From the NCBI GenBank assembly GCA_950097015.1, contig CATNEN010000034.1:882501-946500 (forward strand): 64,000 nucleotides of DNA, read 5' to 3'. Made by a program: the position numbers and the translations under genes. Shown here piece after piece: positions 22,545 to 33,351 of this stretch (positions within the stretch are counted from its first letter, which is position 1; each line of letters opens with the position of its first letter). Under the pieces are notes generated by a model. That model worked only from the letters and a program-made list of their open reading frames with translations. It ran no database searches and was not told where the DNA came from. Source of the DNA: Macrostomum hystrix. Its lineage: Eukaryota > Platyhelminthes > Macrostomidae.

Positions 22545-23258
22545 GAGAGTTATGAGACAGAAATAGATTAGGCACCCTCAGAATATGAGACAAGAGAGAG
22601 ATCAGTCAGAGGGGAGACATGATCAGACACGGGAGAGGTGAGACGAGGGAGACATGAGGCAGGAGAGGTGAGACAAGGGAGACATCATGAGATGGTACAA
22701 GGGAGAGTTGAGACACGGGAGATAGGAGACAGGCGAGGTGAGACACGGGAGACATGATCAGACACGGGAGAGGTGAGACGAGGGAGAAATGAGACAAGGG
22801 AGGCATCATGACATGGTACAAGAGAGAGTTGAGACACGGGAGAGGTCAGACAACGGAGACATGATCAGACACGGGAGAGGTGAGACGAGGGAGACATGAG
22901 ACAGGAGAGGTGAGACAATGGAGACATCATGACATGGTACAAGTGAGAGTTGAGACACGGGAGACAGGAGACAGGCGAGGTGAGACAAGGGAGACATGAT
23001 CAGACACGGGAGAGGTGAGACGAGGGAGACATGAGACAGGAGAGGTGAGACAAGGGAGACATCATGACATATGGTACAAGAGAGAGTTTAAACACAGGAG
23101 AATATGAGACACGGGAGAGGTCAGACAACGGAAACATGATCAGACACGGGAGAGGTGAGACGAGGGAGATATGAGACAGGAGAGGTGAGACAAGGGAGAC
23201 ATCATGACATATGGTACAAGAGAGAGTTTAAACACAGGAGAATATGAGACAGAAAATA
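22545..23258. repeat. Complex minisatellite with long composite unit (about 115-120 bp)
   Basis: Built from short purine-rich words (GAGACACGGGAGAGGTGAGAC, GGGAGACATGA and ACATGGTACAAG), arranged in a composite period of roughly 115-120 bp. At least five composite copies are visible, for example through the recurring GACATCATGACATGGTAC. Reverse-strand open frames are repeat by-products. Confidence 0.88.
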
Positions 23259-25110
23259 AAAAGATGCATAACAGATGACAAAGGACTGTATAGTATTGAA
23301 TGCCAGCATAGGCTTGTATCAGCGGGTTAAGGGAGAATATGAAACGCACCCAAGTTCGCAATCGCTACTCGAAAAGGCCAGGCTGTGGTGGCCTGACATT
23401 TTGGTGTGTGCACTTATTCTATAATCTCTATAGTATGGATTCCTAGGGCAGAACTTGCACACCATCCAACCAAAGCCTGTTTCCTTTTCTTTCTGTCAAA
23501 CTTTGGTCAGCTGATCTGCACACCCTATAGCTGCAGCAGCAATTGCTTTGTGTGGATTCACTCTCATATGTTTTCTGTATTTTCTTTTCTATTTTAACAT
23601 TCTGCTGCCTAGAAGCCTTACTGTCTGCTGTACTCGAAACTAATTCCCAGTGTGCGCTTGTGCGCAAGCTTGTGCGTTTGCAATCTAAGGCAGCACGTGA
23701 CACTGCCTCTAAAAATGTTCTTTTACCACAGTTTCGTCAGTTTCGGACCAGCTGTGTCTATGCAATCGCAACAAATAAAGAACTTATTTTTAGGTCTGAA
23801 TTAGACGTAGAAAACAAGGCAGTTTGCCCTTGCCTTACAAGCACAATTGACATTGTGCCAAATTTGGCGCTGACAAATTATGTCGAAACTATATCCACGA
23901 AATCTTTGAAGTAATGTTTTCTGCTTTTTGATAGAATTCTATTTTTACCTGTTGCAACATTTGCCTGTAGTCTAAATTAAATATCCATGCAATGCTTTTC
24001 ATGAAAATGAAAAGGTTTCAACTCAAATGCATGTTTTCGAATCCAATCCGAATCGTTTTGAATTATCAGATAGAATTTTATTTAAAGATCAAAAGCTACT
24101 ATAAGTAGCATGCAGGAAGAACTAGCGCGCGTTTAAAGTATGCTCGCAGCAATGATGTTAAAAAGCATCAAGACGAAATGATTTAGCTGTTATGAAACAG
24201 TTTTTTCGTGTTCTTGTGTGTTTTTCTGGTTCAGAAAGTACGTGTCTAGAATTTCTTTATGGAAATCTGAACTCAAACACTCGAACTATTAGCATCCGTC
24301 CAGCCCTGGGCAAAAGTAAAAAATACTAAATATGCTTAGGTTATGCGCCAATTTATAGCAAATGCTGAATTTAGCGGGACTTGCGAACTGCTATACAATT
24401 AGTGACTACAGCTATTGGTGCGAATTAAATTACAAGCTGAATTAATTACTTCTTTGTGTATTAGTTTGCACTGGTGCTAATAGATAGCTAATAGTTAGCT
24501 AGTGCTAATATATTTATTGGGATTAATCACAAATGTTTTTTCTATTAGGTCACAATGCAACTTACAAGCATCCTGCATGCATATATACTTTTTTTTATTT
24601 TATGCTGCAAAGCATTATCAATTTTCACCATTTAAAAACTAAACACGTATAGCAGTTTCACGAGTAAAATAAATAATAGCTGCATATGTGTGTCACGAGT
24701 GAATTAGGCTGAGCTGCAGTTGTACGTGTTACGATTACGATTAAAACATACGATTCTATACTGTATACCTAAGCAATCGAATTCAATTTTGATCTACCAT
24801 AGCAAAAACGAGAGTTTTAGTCTCTCAGAACAAAGAAATATTCTATTGACAATCTGCATGCAAGTTCTGCTGCCCGATCAGTGATAATTAAGTATAAGAT
24901 ATATCATATTCTATGGGTTTGAGCCGAAAGCTCTCGGGAATTAAATTTCATACCGATCGAAAAAACCATAGAATAAATAAATAATTTAAACTACTTTCAT
25001 TTCGCGGTATGTACTCGTACGCAGATATATCCCGGAGCCAGTGTCTAGACATCTCTATGGTAAAAGTATACATGTTCTGTTTTTATAAATGAGACACATT
25101 AATGAAGATA
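23259..25110. other. Gene-poor sequence with one unassigned open frame
   Basis: The frame from about 23606 to 23914 follows an acceptor-like TTCTGCTGCCTAG and reads about 100 residues (including LVRKLVRLQSKAARDTASK). I do not recognise it, and no partner exon was found. The rest is AT-rich and featureless. Confidence 0.3.
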
Positions 25111-25800
25111 AGAAATCGTGGAAGAAAACTTAAACATGGAAGGGCAAGTCTTGATAATTCTATTAGTGAACTTTGCGGAAAATTTCTGCGGCGATTATGA
25201 CCCAAATCGTATCACCAACTGCGACTTAGAAGAGATTCTGGTTGACGGTTTCGATTTACGTGATCCGTACTCTGTTCAAGAAGTGAGAGCTGTTCGCGAC
25301 CGCGAAGCGCTATAGATGCTGTGAAAGCTCTTAATGAGAGTACAAAGGCTGTAAACACCATCAAGGCGTAACAAGTGGGCTTGACGCAGCAATGAAAATT
25401 GGTGCTAGAGAGGGAAGAGGTCTGGCGTGGAAAAGTGTGCGTGTGATCACTGACGCTGACAAAGAGAAGCTATGGAACACTCCGAAGAAGTTACTCCGGA
25501 CACTTTTTTTATCTAAATGGATTAGATTTTGCCCTTAGAGGAGGAGAGGAGCACAGCACAATGACAATGGACCAACTATCAATCGAGATTAGAGACGAGA
25601 TACGTTGCTTGGTATACCGTGAAACTGTAATTTCAAAGACCAACGCTGGTGGGTTGGCCAGTCACACAATCATTAGCCAAAGGAGGTTGTTCACTTTGAT
25701 TCTACCGATTAAGCTAGGTGTCATGGGAGCCTATTTGAAGAAAATCTACTCAAGCGTCCAGCAGGAGCATTGGACGAGTGACTAATCACAGCCTGCGTGC
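25111..25800 (+). pseudogene. Possible decayed coding sequence, unrecognised
   Basis: GC content rises, and protein-like fragments are interrupted by stops. One frame at 25118-25315 includes NRITNCDLEEILVDGFDLRD. Another at 25561-25785 includes LSIEIRDEIRCLVY. No family was recognised. It could be an old transposon or gene fragment. It directly precedes a SINE. Confidence 0.3.
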
Positions 25801-25852
25801 CACATGTGCCACCCGTTTGAACCAGGCTAATTGATAATTGATTATAATAATT

Positions 25853-26165
25853 GATTATACCTGTCCCAATCGGGCCAGATGTGCAGCCGACAGCACAGCC
25901 GCAGCTAATGCGCGGCGCATCTGAAGGCTGCGTACAGCTGCATGTTCAGTCCATGGACTGCAGGGAGACGCCACACCCACCTTCAATTATCCCAGCTGAT
26001 GCTGGTACCCATTTAACAGCTGGGTGAACTGAAGCAATGCAGAGTTAAGTATCTTGCTAAAGGACACAAATTGTTTCCGTGGAGTTGGGAATCGAACCCC
26101 CGACCTTCAAGTCGTGAGTCCGACGCACTAACCTCTCAGGCTACAACCTCTCAGGCTACAACCTC
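25853..26165 (-). mobile_element. tRNA-derived SINE, family A, copy 2
   Basis: On the minus strand the head (26150 downwards) reads as tRNA-like, with box-A-like TAGCCTGAGAGGTTAGTGCG and a clear box B, GGTTCGATTCC. The body contains TGTCCTTTAGCAAGATACTTAA, a variant of a motif conserved in many animal SINEs. A 15-bp duplication of the head edge (TCAGGCTACAACCTC) lies at 26151-26165. It aligns along its whole length with 6283-6568. Confidence 0.85.
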
Positions 26166-26514
26166 TCACGTGGACTAACGTGGATGAACAGCTCATCATG
26201 GCATGGAGCGAACAGGACATCGAAGTCTGCACTGCGATGCCACAAACTAACGTCTGCAGATGTCCAAATCGAAAAGTGGCAGCGCGATTTTGGATAGACA
26301 AGTCTGAAGAGCGTCATTCAGGGTACGGGCCAGGCCCAGTCGATTACTTTTAACTTTAAGGACTGTAGCTGTGACGATCAATAAGTGAGGTATACACTGA
26401 AGATAACTCTAGGACAAAATCTGCTTGAAGTGCATGCATTTTTGCACTTTGTTAAAAAATTTCTGCGCTTTTCTATGCTTGCCTGCCTGATTGCTGTCTA
26501 TGGCAAAAGTTTTT

Positions 26515-26618
26515 TGCTAGTTAGGTCGAAGTGCAGTCCGGAAAAATTGCCGACGAGGAGCGAAGCGAGCGTAGCTCCTCGTTGGCAATTTTTTCGGACA
26601 AACGAGACCTAACTAGTT
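26515..26618. repeat. Long imperfect palindrome / hairpin element
   Basis: The inner arms, each about 25 bp, contain AATTGCCGACGAGGAGC and the complementary GCTCCTCGTTGGCAATT around a 12-base loop. The outer arms CTAGTTAGGTC and GACCTAACTAG extend the symmetry to about 100 bp. No internal coding. It may be a foldback MITE or a structured RNA. Confidence 0.8.
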
Positions 26619-27059
26619 AAACTTGCAACAATCCCGAAATATATCCGGGAATGCGGTTTCTTAAATCCCGCAAAAAAATATGTCATATATTTATTTTGTT
26701 AAATAATTAAGTCAATAATCTTCTGGAAAGTGAATTTAAAGTGGTTTAAAAATGTGTATGTTCACATTTTTTCTTCTTAACTTTGGGAACCTAAAGTTCA
26801 GTTAGAAATATGACGTGTGTCTCAAAAATGGGACCAAATAAACTTGACCCCATACGCTTTCGTGCGCCCTCTGAGCAGCTTAATTTCCAATTTTAATAAC
26901 TACACGCATTCGATAGGCCTAGCTGGTGTATTACGTCTTTTGGTACTGCATATATTCACGTACAAAAAATGGGATAATCTGGTGCAAAACGGCGAAAGTT
27001 GAAAGTTGAAAAAAACGCTAAATCCAGATTCCATCGGATTAAGATTCACTCACAAGTCA

Positions 27060-27162
27060 GACTAAAGGGAAGCTTCCCTTTAGTCTTCCGTTCGTGAATC
27101 AAGATAAGCCAGCCTCAGACCAAGATCAGATCCGAAGGCCGAACGCCTCTGATCTTGGTCCT
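27060..27162. repeat. Perfect 26-bp palindrome and adjacent inverted repeat
   Basis: 27060-27085 is a perfect palindrome centred on AAGCTT, with arms GACTAAAGGGAAG. Immediately after it, GACCAAGATCAGA and TCTGATCTTGGTC form 13-bp inverted arms (about 27118-27162) around a 17-base loop. Further weak outer symmetry (GATTCAC/GTGAATC; AGCCTCA/TGAGGCT) surrounds both. Confidence 0.85.
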
Positions 27163-28978
27163 CACCTTGAGGCTCATCCCGAACTATAGAGAAGTGCCCA
27201 AAACCTTTGGCAGCGTAAACAAACCGCCCAACCCACAAACAACCACCCCAACGAACGAACAACGGGTGCATAAATTAGGGGTTGAAACTTTACTGAAAAA
27301 AAACTTTAAAGTGCAGTTTACAACGAATCTGTTAAGTTTTTAACTTGTCGGTTGAGAGGTAGCGCCAGAGTTGACAGTTTATTTGGCCCATTTTGGAGAC
27401 ACTCGTTATATATGAAAAACGTGCCCGTGGATTCTGTGTTAAGAAAGTTGTTTTGGATGGACGAAATGATATTATCCCTATTTACCCACCTACCACCTAT
27501 TTTGCTTAGAAACTGAATATAAAAAAGCTGTCCAAATTGTTCTGCCAAAGTTTTGAAATAATTGCCTTTATTTATTTTAGTTTGAATTTATGGCTTTAGG
27601 CTATTATTATAATCAGAAAAACATAATAGAAAAAACTTTTTGTTAAAAAAATTTAAGCAAAGTTTCTAAGAAATCGCAAAATTACTTTAGATCGATTTAT
27701 TAAGGTGCCTGTCCCTGTGTTAAACAGACTTTCATAAACAGTTAGTCCCTTCGACCCTATGACGTCAAATGGGATAAGTTTATTTCTCTCCAAAATGTTT
27801 AATTGTAGGAATGGAGTTTGATTCGTGCAATCGCAATACATAATTATGTAAACAAGTAACTATAGATCACTTGAGTTTTCTTAATGAAAGAGAATGAAAG
27901 AGCCTTAGTTGGGTTAAGCAAAATAAAAGTAGTCTATTTAAGTAATTTGGTGGGCTGATACAAGAACTGAAATAAACAGTAATTATACTGTTATTCATTT
28001 AGTTAGTCTGTTATCCTGGTGTCAATATATCCAGTATAGAAAAAATATTTTGTATTTTTAATTTTAATATATCTTAATAAACCCAACTTGAGAGGCTGAG
28101 ATTAAGAGATCTAACTTAGTTTAAAATGTTTAATGTTTAAAATATCATAGCTCAAGGGCCGAATTTGCCAAGTTAGCCAAAGTTTTGTTTTTGTACAGCA
28201 ACTTTATCTTGGACAATGAAATTGTGGATTATTGACAATTGCAAACTTTTAAAGAACTAGCAAGTTTATTCATTCTTTTGGCTTTGTGGAACACACAATT
28301 ATTGTAATTTGTCCTTGATTATTTATTCTGCTGCTCACTACTTGCAAGTACTTTAGCAACAACCCAATTGGTTATACCTTAGTTATATACCTCAATCAGA
28401 AAATCCCCATTGTTGACAAATTACCCAAAATTGTCCACTTAAAAATTTGGCCAATGCCCCAATAACAGGTAAATTATCCTGCAAGTTTGCAAATTTACTC
28501 TTACAAAGGACTCTCCCTAAGCTATCAATATCATCAAAGCACAAAGCTTTTCTTAATATTCCAATGATCTCATTGCAATGGCCAATTTCAACCTTTTGAG
28601 CAACTTTTCATTCTCAACTTTTGAGTAGGGCCTATTCTTAATTTCTTGGGTACAAAATGCTATTATATTTTGGTAGTCCTAGTCATTATTCTGAGTACAT
28701 GTACAAGTTTTAAGATTAATCATTTATATTTCACTTTGTACTGTCTAGATTATTTAAAATCAGAAAAGCATTTTAAAAAATTGCACTTTTAAGACTCTAA
28801 AATAGCACACATTTTTCAATCTCCTTAGCAATCACACAACACACTTAGAACCCTCCTAGGCTAAGCTAACCCTCCTCCTGCATTTTTTGAACCTATCCCT
28901 ATACTTCTAACTCTTCACTCCTGATTTTAAAATGATAAAAATTTCATTGACTCCTAGATAGGACAGAGCATTTTTACC
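27163..28978. other. AT-rich intergenic sequence
   Basis: No coding exon, RNA gene or array recognised. Confidence 0.45.
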
Positions 28979-29295
28979 ACTTAACTCATACATGCGCAAC
29001 CTCCCAAATCTTAGCCAGCCATGTGACTTAGTTTTTGCTCTATTTACGACTTAGTTTGCTCTCATTTGCAACTTAGTTCATTTCATTGCTCTATTTACAA
29101 CTTAGTTTCCTCTCATTTGCTCTCTTTTTCTCTCCCTTTTTCCTTTTCTTCACGCCTTCCTTTTTTGTCCCTTGTTCCCCCCTTTGATTTTTTTGCACCT
29201 GGTCAATTGGTTTTTGCGACTTACCTTGCTTGGCCCTCATTTCACCTGGCCGATTCAGCCGGGTTGGCCGGGTGTTGCACATGTATGACTTAACT
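28979..29295. mobile_element. MITE with 8-bp target duplication, copy 2 (inverted)
   Basis: The element is 28987-29287 (301 bp). Relative to the copy at 15144-15394 it is inverted. Termini are CATACATGCGCAAC and, on the other strand, CATACATGTGCAAC. It is flanked by perfect 8-bp repeats ACTTAACT (28979-28986 and 29288-29295). It is longer than copy 1 because an internal segment around CTCTATTTACGACTTAGTTT is tandemly duplicated. Confidence 0.9.
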
Positions 29296-30285
29296 CCTAG
29301 ATCCTAGCTCTTAACAGGTGACAAGAAGAAGATGAAAGAGGAATTCTTCTGCATTTGGCCCAGGGGAAAAACAAATAGCTATTTCTAGACAAACAAATCT
29401 ATAATGATAAAAATGTCTTATTTGTAAATGTATGATTTTTTAAATATCTTATTTTATTTAGTAATTCCCCTTTTCATCAAGCTTCTAATTTTTGCATTTC
29501 ATACAAACGCATAGGGGCATGGTGGCTATATATGCAAGATCAAAGTAATGATTATATTTAGATTTATTATTTTATGTGAACTATATAGGATAAAAAATCC
29601 AGAAATGTATTTATTTTTTTACTTTAACTATCCAAATTTGCTTATCTACAAAAGCTAACAAAAAGTGTAGTTTGTACCTATGGTTAAAGAAAATATAAAT
29701 TGACCAAATAGGTAAATGTAAAAATTAAGATTAATAATTGTAAAGAAAAACAAATATAATAATGTACTTGGTTGCAAGGAAAAAAAAGTGGTTTAATAGC
29801 CATGATTTTTAGGCTGCCTTCATCAAATTACTGAATCTATTTTATAAGAGAATGAGATAAGAAAACTAATGTCTGATTGATTTATTTATTATAATTTTAA
29901 TTATAAAGATGTTTAAGATTTGAGTATGTTTTGTAAGAAGTGTTTGTTCCTGACACTGATCATAAGCAATTTATCCAACTATATCTAGTTGGCCAGCAGT
30001 ACTATTATATAGTTTGTATTTTATTCATTTGTGGCAGAGATTAAAGATAACTACAAAGTATATATTTTTTAATTAGGTACAAAGTAATACTTGTAATGTA
30101 GTACTTGTATGATGTAAATGCTTTTTAACCAGTTTGGGCTGTTTGCATGACTATTGTCAAATTCACCTCTCTTGATCATAATAAAAAAAAAAATAAATAA
30201 TAATATTTGCAGGAGGAATGCAGGCACTGGTACATCATTTAGTGACACTAGATCCCCAGCCAGCAAGGAGGCAATATTGCCCATT
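29296..30285. other. AT-rich intergenic sequence
   Basis: No gene or repeat recognised. Confidence 0.45.
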
Positions 30286-30449
30286 TTGCTGACTCCTATG
30301 CACACACACAAATACTGTATGCAGGCACATATTCACAAAGGTGTGTCTGGATGTTTACATCTGCCCTGACTTTCTCATTGTCAGGCAGTGTACACTTTCA
30401 CTGTGCCTTGTAGGTTGGCCCTAAAGGTCATAAATTGCACGAAAAGGCT

Positions 30450-31902
30450 CCCGCTGGGACCTAACTCCGAAATCTTGCAAACTGTCTGATCATTATCAAC
30501 CCGATTTTCATACGATTTTTATACGATTTGATTATCGGACTGAAATATACACGATTTCTCCCCGACTTTCGCTCGTTTTTTGGGCCGATAAAAGCAGACT
30601 AAAGTCTGAATTGTTTTGGCACGATTTTTCACCGACATTTACCCGATTTTCACCTACATTTTGTCGGAGAAAAGTCGGCTTAAGTTCGGTGCAGTTTTGG
30701 CACGATTTTTCACCGACATTTACCCGATTTTCACCTTACTTGGATAAAGTGCTATAAGATGCTGCGGCGCTGCGTCTGGGCGCCGTCTGCTGATTGAAGA
30801 GCGTCATAGTCATCCATCCCCTGTCGCTTGATCTGGCTCTTCCACCACCCGCTTAATTATGCCAGTCTACATTGTCGGTGGCTCTTTGTATTACATGCCT
30901 TATGTAATATTATGCACTACGCGGCATGCGTCGACGCCATTAACCAGTCAAAGAAGAGGGCGGGACACCCGTTAGAGAAACGTGAAGCGAAAGCGGCCAA
31001 GCCTGCAAACAAGGCCGACAAAACGGCGGACGAGGCCGACAAAACGGCGGACGAGGCCGACAAAACGGCGGACGAGGCCGACAAAACGGCGGACAAGGCC
31101 GACAAATCTGGTCCTGCCTGATCTGGGAGAGGGTGGGAGTCACTTAAAACTGTTTTATAACAATTTTATCTACTTTATCGTACTAACATATCATATGCAT
31201 ATTATTCATATTAAACTTTAAACATACTTCACCATTTTTTCTAAAATTTATACAAACGAATAATTTTTAACAAAGTAATAATTTTTACAAACTAAAAGGT
31301 AAACGCCAATATAATTTTTCAAACTAATGGTACTGTAAAAAATAATATAGTAATTAAGCTGTCAACTTTAATTATATTTTAAAACTTGCTACAACATTTA
31401 ATTTTATAATTACAAACCGCAAAATCTTGAGTCAAACACTGTTAGTTTCTTACTTTGGTGAATATATATCGAGACCAACATTGTTCCATTAATACGAGCC
31501 ATCATTGTCGGGTGAAAGTCGCGTAGCAGTTAGTCCGACTTGTACAGATGAATATCGATGAAAATCGGACGGATATACATCGTCATATTTCTACACAGGT
31601 GAAAGTCGGAGTTATTTTGGGTGAAAGTCGAGTTGTTGTTACGGTTTTTTTGAAAAAATCGATGATTCGTCGATTTTTTCGGGCCGATTTTTCACTTTTG
31701 GTCCGACAAAAACCGATGAAAATCGTACGAAGATGACTGTCGATCCGTTTTTCATCTTTTGTTTGCGACTTTCGTCTGCCCAAAATCGACCCGACGGCAC
31801 CGACGCCCCAACAAGATGCAAATCGGGAATAAATCGGCCCGATTTTCCCTTTCTTTGTGTCGGGCCGTTTAAAGTTGAATGTCGGAGTTAGGTCCCAGCG
31901 GG
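30450..31902. mobile_element. DNA transposon-like element with perfect 21-bp TIRs
   Basis: Its ends are perfect 21-bp inverted repeats starting CCCGCTGGGACC (30450-30470 and 31882-31902). The flanking CT on both sides fits a 2-bp target duplication, and removing one CT restores the same spacing as the uninterrupted SINE copy at 47.8 kb. Both subterminal regions are dense with CGATTTTCACC-type motifs in mirrored orientation, including a direct duplication of about 40 bp (30614-30655 and 30695-30736). Inside lies a 21-bp array encoding an acidic/basic peptide. No transposase was found, so it is non-autonomous. The superfamily is unclear. Confidence 0.85.
30995..31108. repeat. Short 21-bp tandem array inside the TIR element
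   Basis: About five copies of the 21-bp unit ACAAAACGGCGGACGAGGCC(G). They read as ADKTADE heptads in one frame of a 97-codon open frame (30828-31121). The frame is probably incidental. Confidence 0.85.
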
Positions 31903-32136
31903 CTTCCAAGCCTTCTCTCTGTGCCTGCGCCCCAAATAAATGTGGCTTTGCTGCGGAATCGAGCTCAGGGACCGTAGTGCGAGAGGAAAATGCATTAGAC
32001 CGCTCTGCCACTCACCCTCTCTATGTATTCCAAATGAATGTATTTATATTTTATTAGGCATTTGAAATAGACTGAACAGTTAGTTTGTGAGGGAATTTCA
32101 AAAGCTTTTTTCTAGCACACCGATTTGATTGCAGTC

Positions 32137-32862
32137 ATGGAGACTGACTCGCCACAGCCAGCTGCAGTGAGAGCTGCGGACTCCGCACCGTCTGCTGTCA
32201 GTGGTGCGCTGAAACGAAAACGGGTGCCAGCGTCTGGTCCAGCGGCGCCAGCGTCGGCGGACGACGACGTTGAAATGCAGCCGCCGTCAGCTAAGCGGTC
32301 GCGCCCATTCGTTGAGAAGCGCAGCGTAGTGATTCCACCGAATCGGCGCACCCCCCTGCGGCAGCAGTGGCCGGAGCTCTGCCGGATCCTTGTTGACCAG
32401 CTCAGCCTGCAGTGCCGCTGCCTGACCCGCCGTCCAGTCTGGACTGTGGAGCTGCGCAATTCTCCGCTGACCAAGGACGACGGGCATCTGCAGAAAGGCG
32501 CCGATCTGCTTGACGCCTTTGTCAAAGGATTCCAACTCGGCGACGCGCTGGCTCTAGTTCGCCTGGACGATCTCTACATCGACAGCTTCACCGTGGCCGA
32601 CGTCAAGCCGTCGCTGAAAGGCGACCACGTCTCCAGAGCCATCGGCCGGGTGGCCGGCAAGAACGGCCGAACTAAATTCATGATCGAGAATGCAACAAAG
32701 ACTCGCATTGTGGTGGCTGATCACACTATTCACATCCTTGGAGCCTACGACAATGTCCAGGCCGCCAAGCGTACAGTGTGCGACCTCATTCTGGGCAGTC
32801 CACCCAGCAAAGTCTATGGCAATATGCACGCCAGGGCTAGCAAGGCCGCTGCCAAGTGGTAG
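32137..32862 (+). CDS. PNO1: PNO1, KH-domain pre-40S assembly factor
   Basis: A 241-aa single-exon homologue of PNO1/Dim2, the KH-domain protein that binds pre-18S rRNA near its 3' end and partners NOB1 in small-subunit maturation (family knowledge). The N-terminus is a low-complexity basic/acidic tail with KRKR and AKRSR patches. The core starts at about residue 65. The C-terminal KH domain shows GRVAGKNGRTKFMIENAT, TRIVVADHTIHILGAYDN and the invariant GSPPSKVYGNM. Human PNO1 is 252 aa, so length is normal. The ATG at 32137 was chosen because an acceptor-like TTGATTGCAG ends two bases earlier. A probable poly(A) signal AATAAA lies at 33036-33041. The next gene starts 490 bp downstream on the same strand. 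Confidence 0.95.
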   Translation: METDSPQPAAVRAADSAPSAVSGALKRKRVPASGPAAPASADDDVEMQPPSAKRSRPFVEKRSVVIPPNRRTPLRQQWPELCRILVDQLSLQCRCLTRRPVWTVELRNSPLTKDDGHLQKGADLLDAFVKGFQLGDALALVRLDDLYIDSFTVADVKPSLKGDHVSRAIGRVAGKNGRTKFMIENATKTRIVVADHTIHILGAYDNVQAAKRTVCDLILGSPPSKVYGNMHARASKAAAKW

Positions 32863-33351
32863 CTGGCGATCTAGGTCTTGATTATATTAGTCTCTAATCG
32901 CATCCGGTCTAGATTGGGTTTTGTTCATACGATAAGAAATTGTTTACACTTGGATTCTTTATATACAAGTAAATATTGGTTGTTGCATGCTAAGAGACCC
33001 CAGCTACGCTGTATTAAACATGAACTTTTGTGCGCAATAAAAAATTGCTGTCCATCTTGATTAATGGACTTGTGAAGTGTGAAATCTCTTTTTGGAAATC
33101 TCTTTTTAGAAATCTCTTTTTTTATATAAGTAGATGTATAGGATAAAACATAGATTTAGTTATGGTATTACATGGCATACTCTATCTATACGACAAAGAC
33201 CTAGACAATTTGATAGAGGAAGCAACAAAGACCTAGATAATGCGTATAGGAAGCAACAATGGCCTATATAGATGTTTGCTACTGTTAGTAGCTGTAATGA
33301 AACCAACTGTTTACTGCATGACCTACCCGCATTGCAGCCAGCATATTCAGC
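32863..33351. other. PNO1 3' UTR and intergenic spacer
   Basis: Contains AATAAA at 33036-33041 and a triplet of near-identical AAATCTCTTTTT words around 33083-33122. No gene seen. Confidence 0.5.

Larger units (their letters stand above)
30286..32025 (-). mobile_element. tRNA-derived SINE, family B, split by a TIR element
   Basis: The two halves, 30286-30449 and 31903-32025, join into a SINE that aligns with 47810-48045. The minus-strand head contains box A TGGCAGAGCGG (32000-32010) and a box-B-like AGCTCGATTCC (31955-31965) at normal tRNA spacing. This makes a Leu/Ser-type tRNA ancestor plausible. The body runs to TTGCTGACTCCT at the far end. The 1.45-kb insertion sits at 30450-31902. Confidence 0.85.

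Noticed and set aside
26085-26150. tRNA gene on the minus strand
   Set aside because: Boxes A and B are present, but no closed acceptor stem was seen and the sequence continues into a SINE body with a second genomic copy.
29066-29293. 75-aa frame also present as a similar 61-aa frame at 15081-15266
   Set aside because: The shared peptide comes from the two MITE copies. The MITE has no conserved start or frame.
30828-31121. 97-aa frame with ADKTADE repeats as a transposase fragment
   Set aside because: It is a 21-bp repeat artefact with no catalytic motif.
31955-32025. tRNA-Leu/Ser gene on the minus strand
   Set aside because: Same reasoning: box spacing is good, but it is the head of SINE family B and lacks a complementary 3' acceptor strand.
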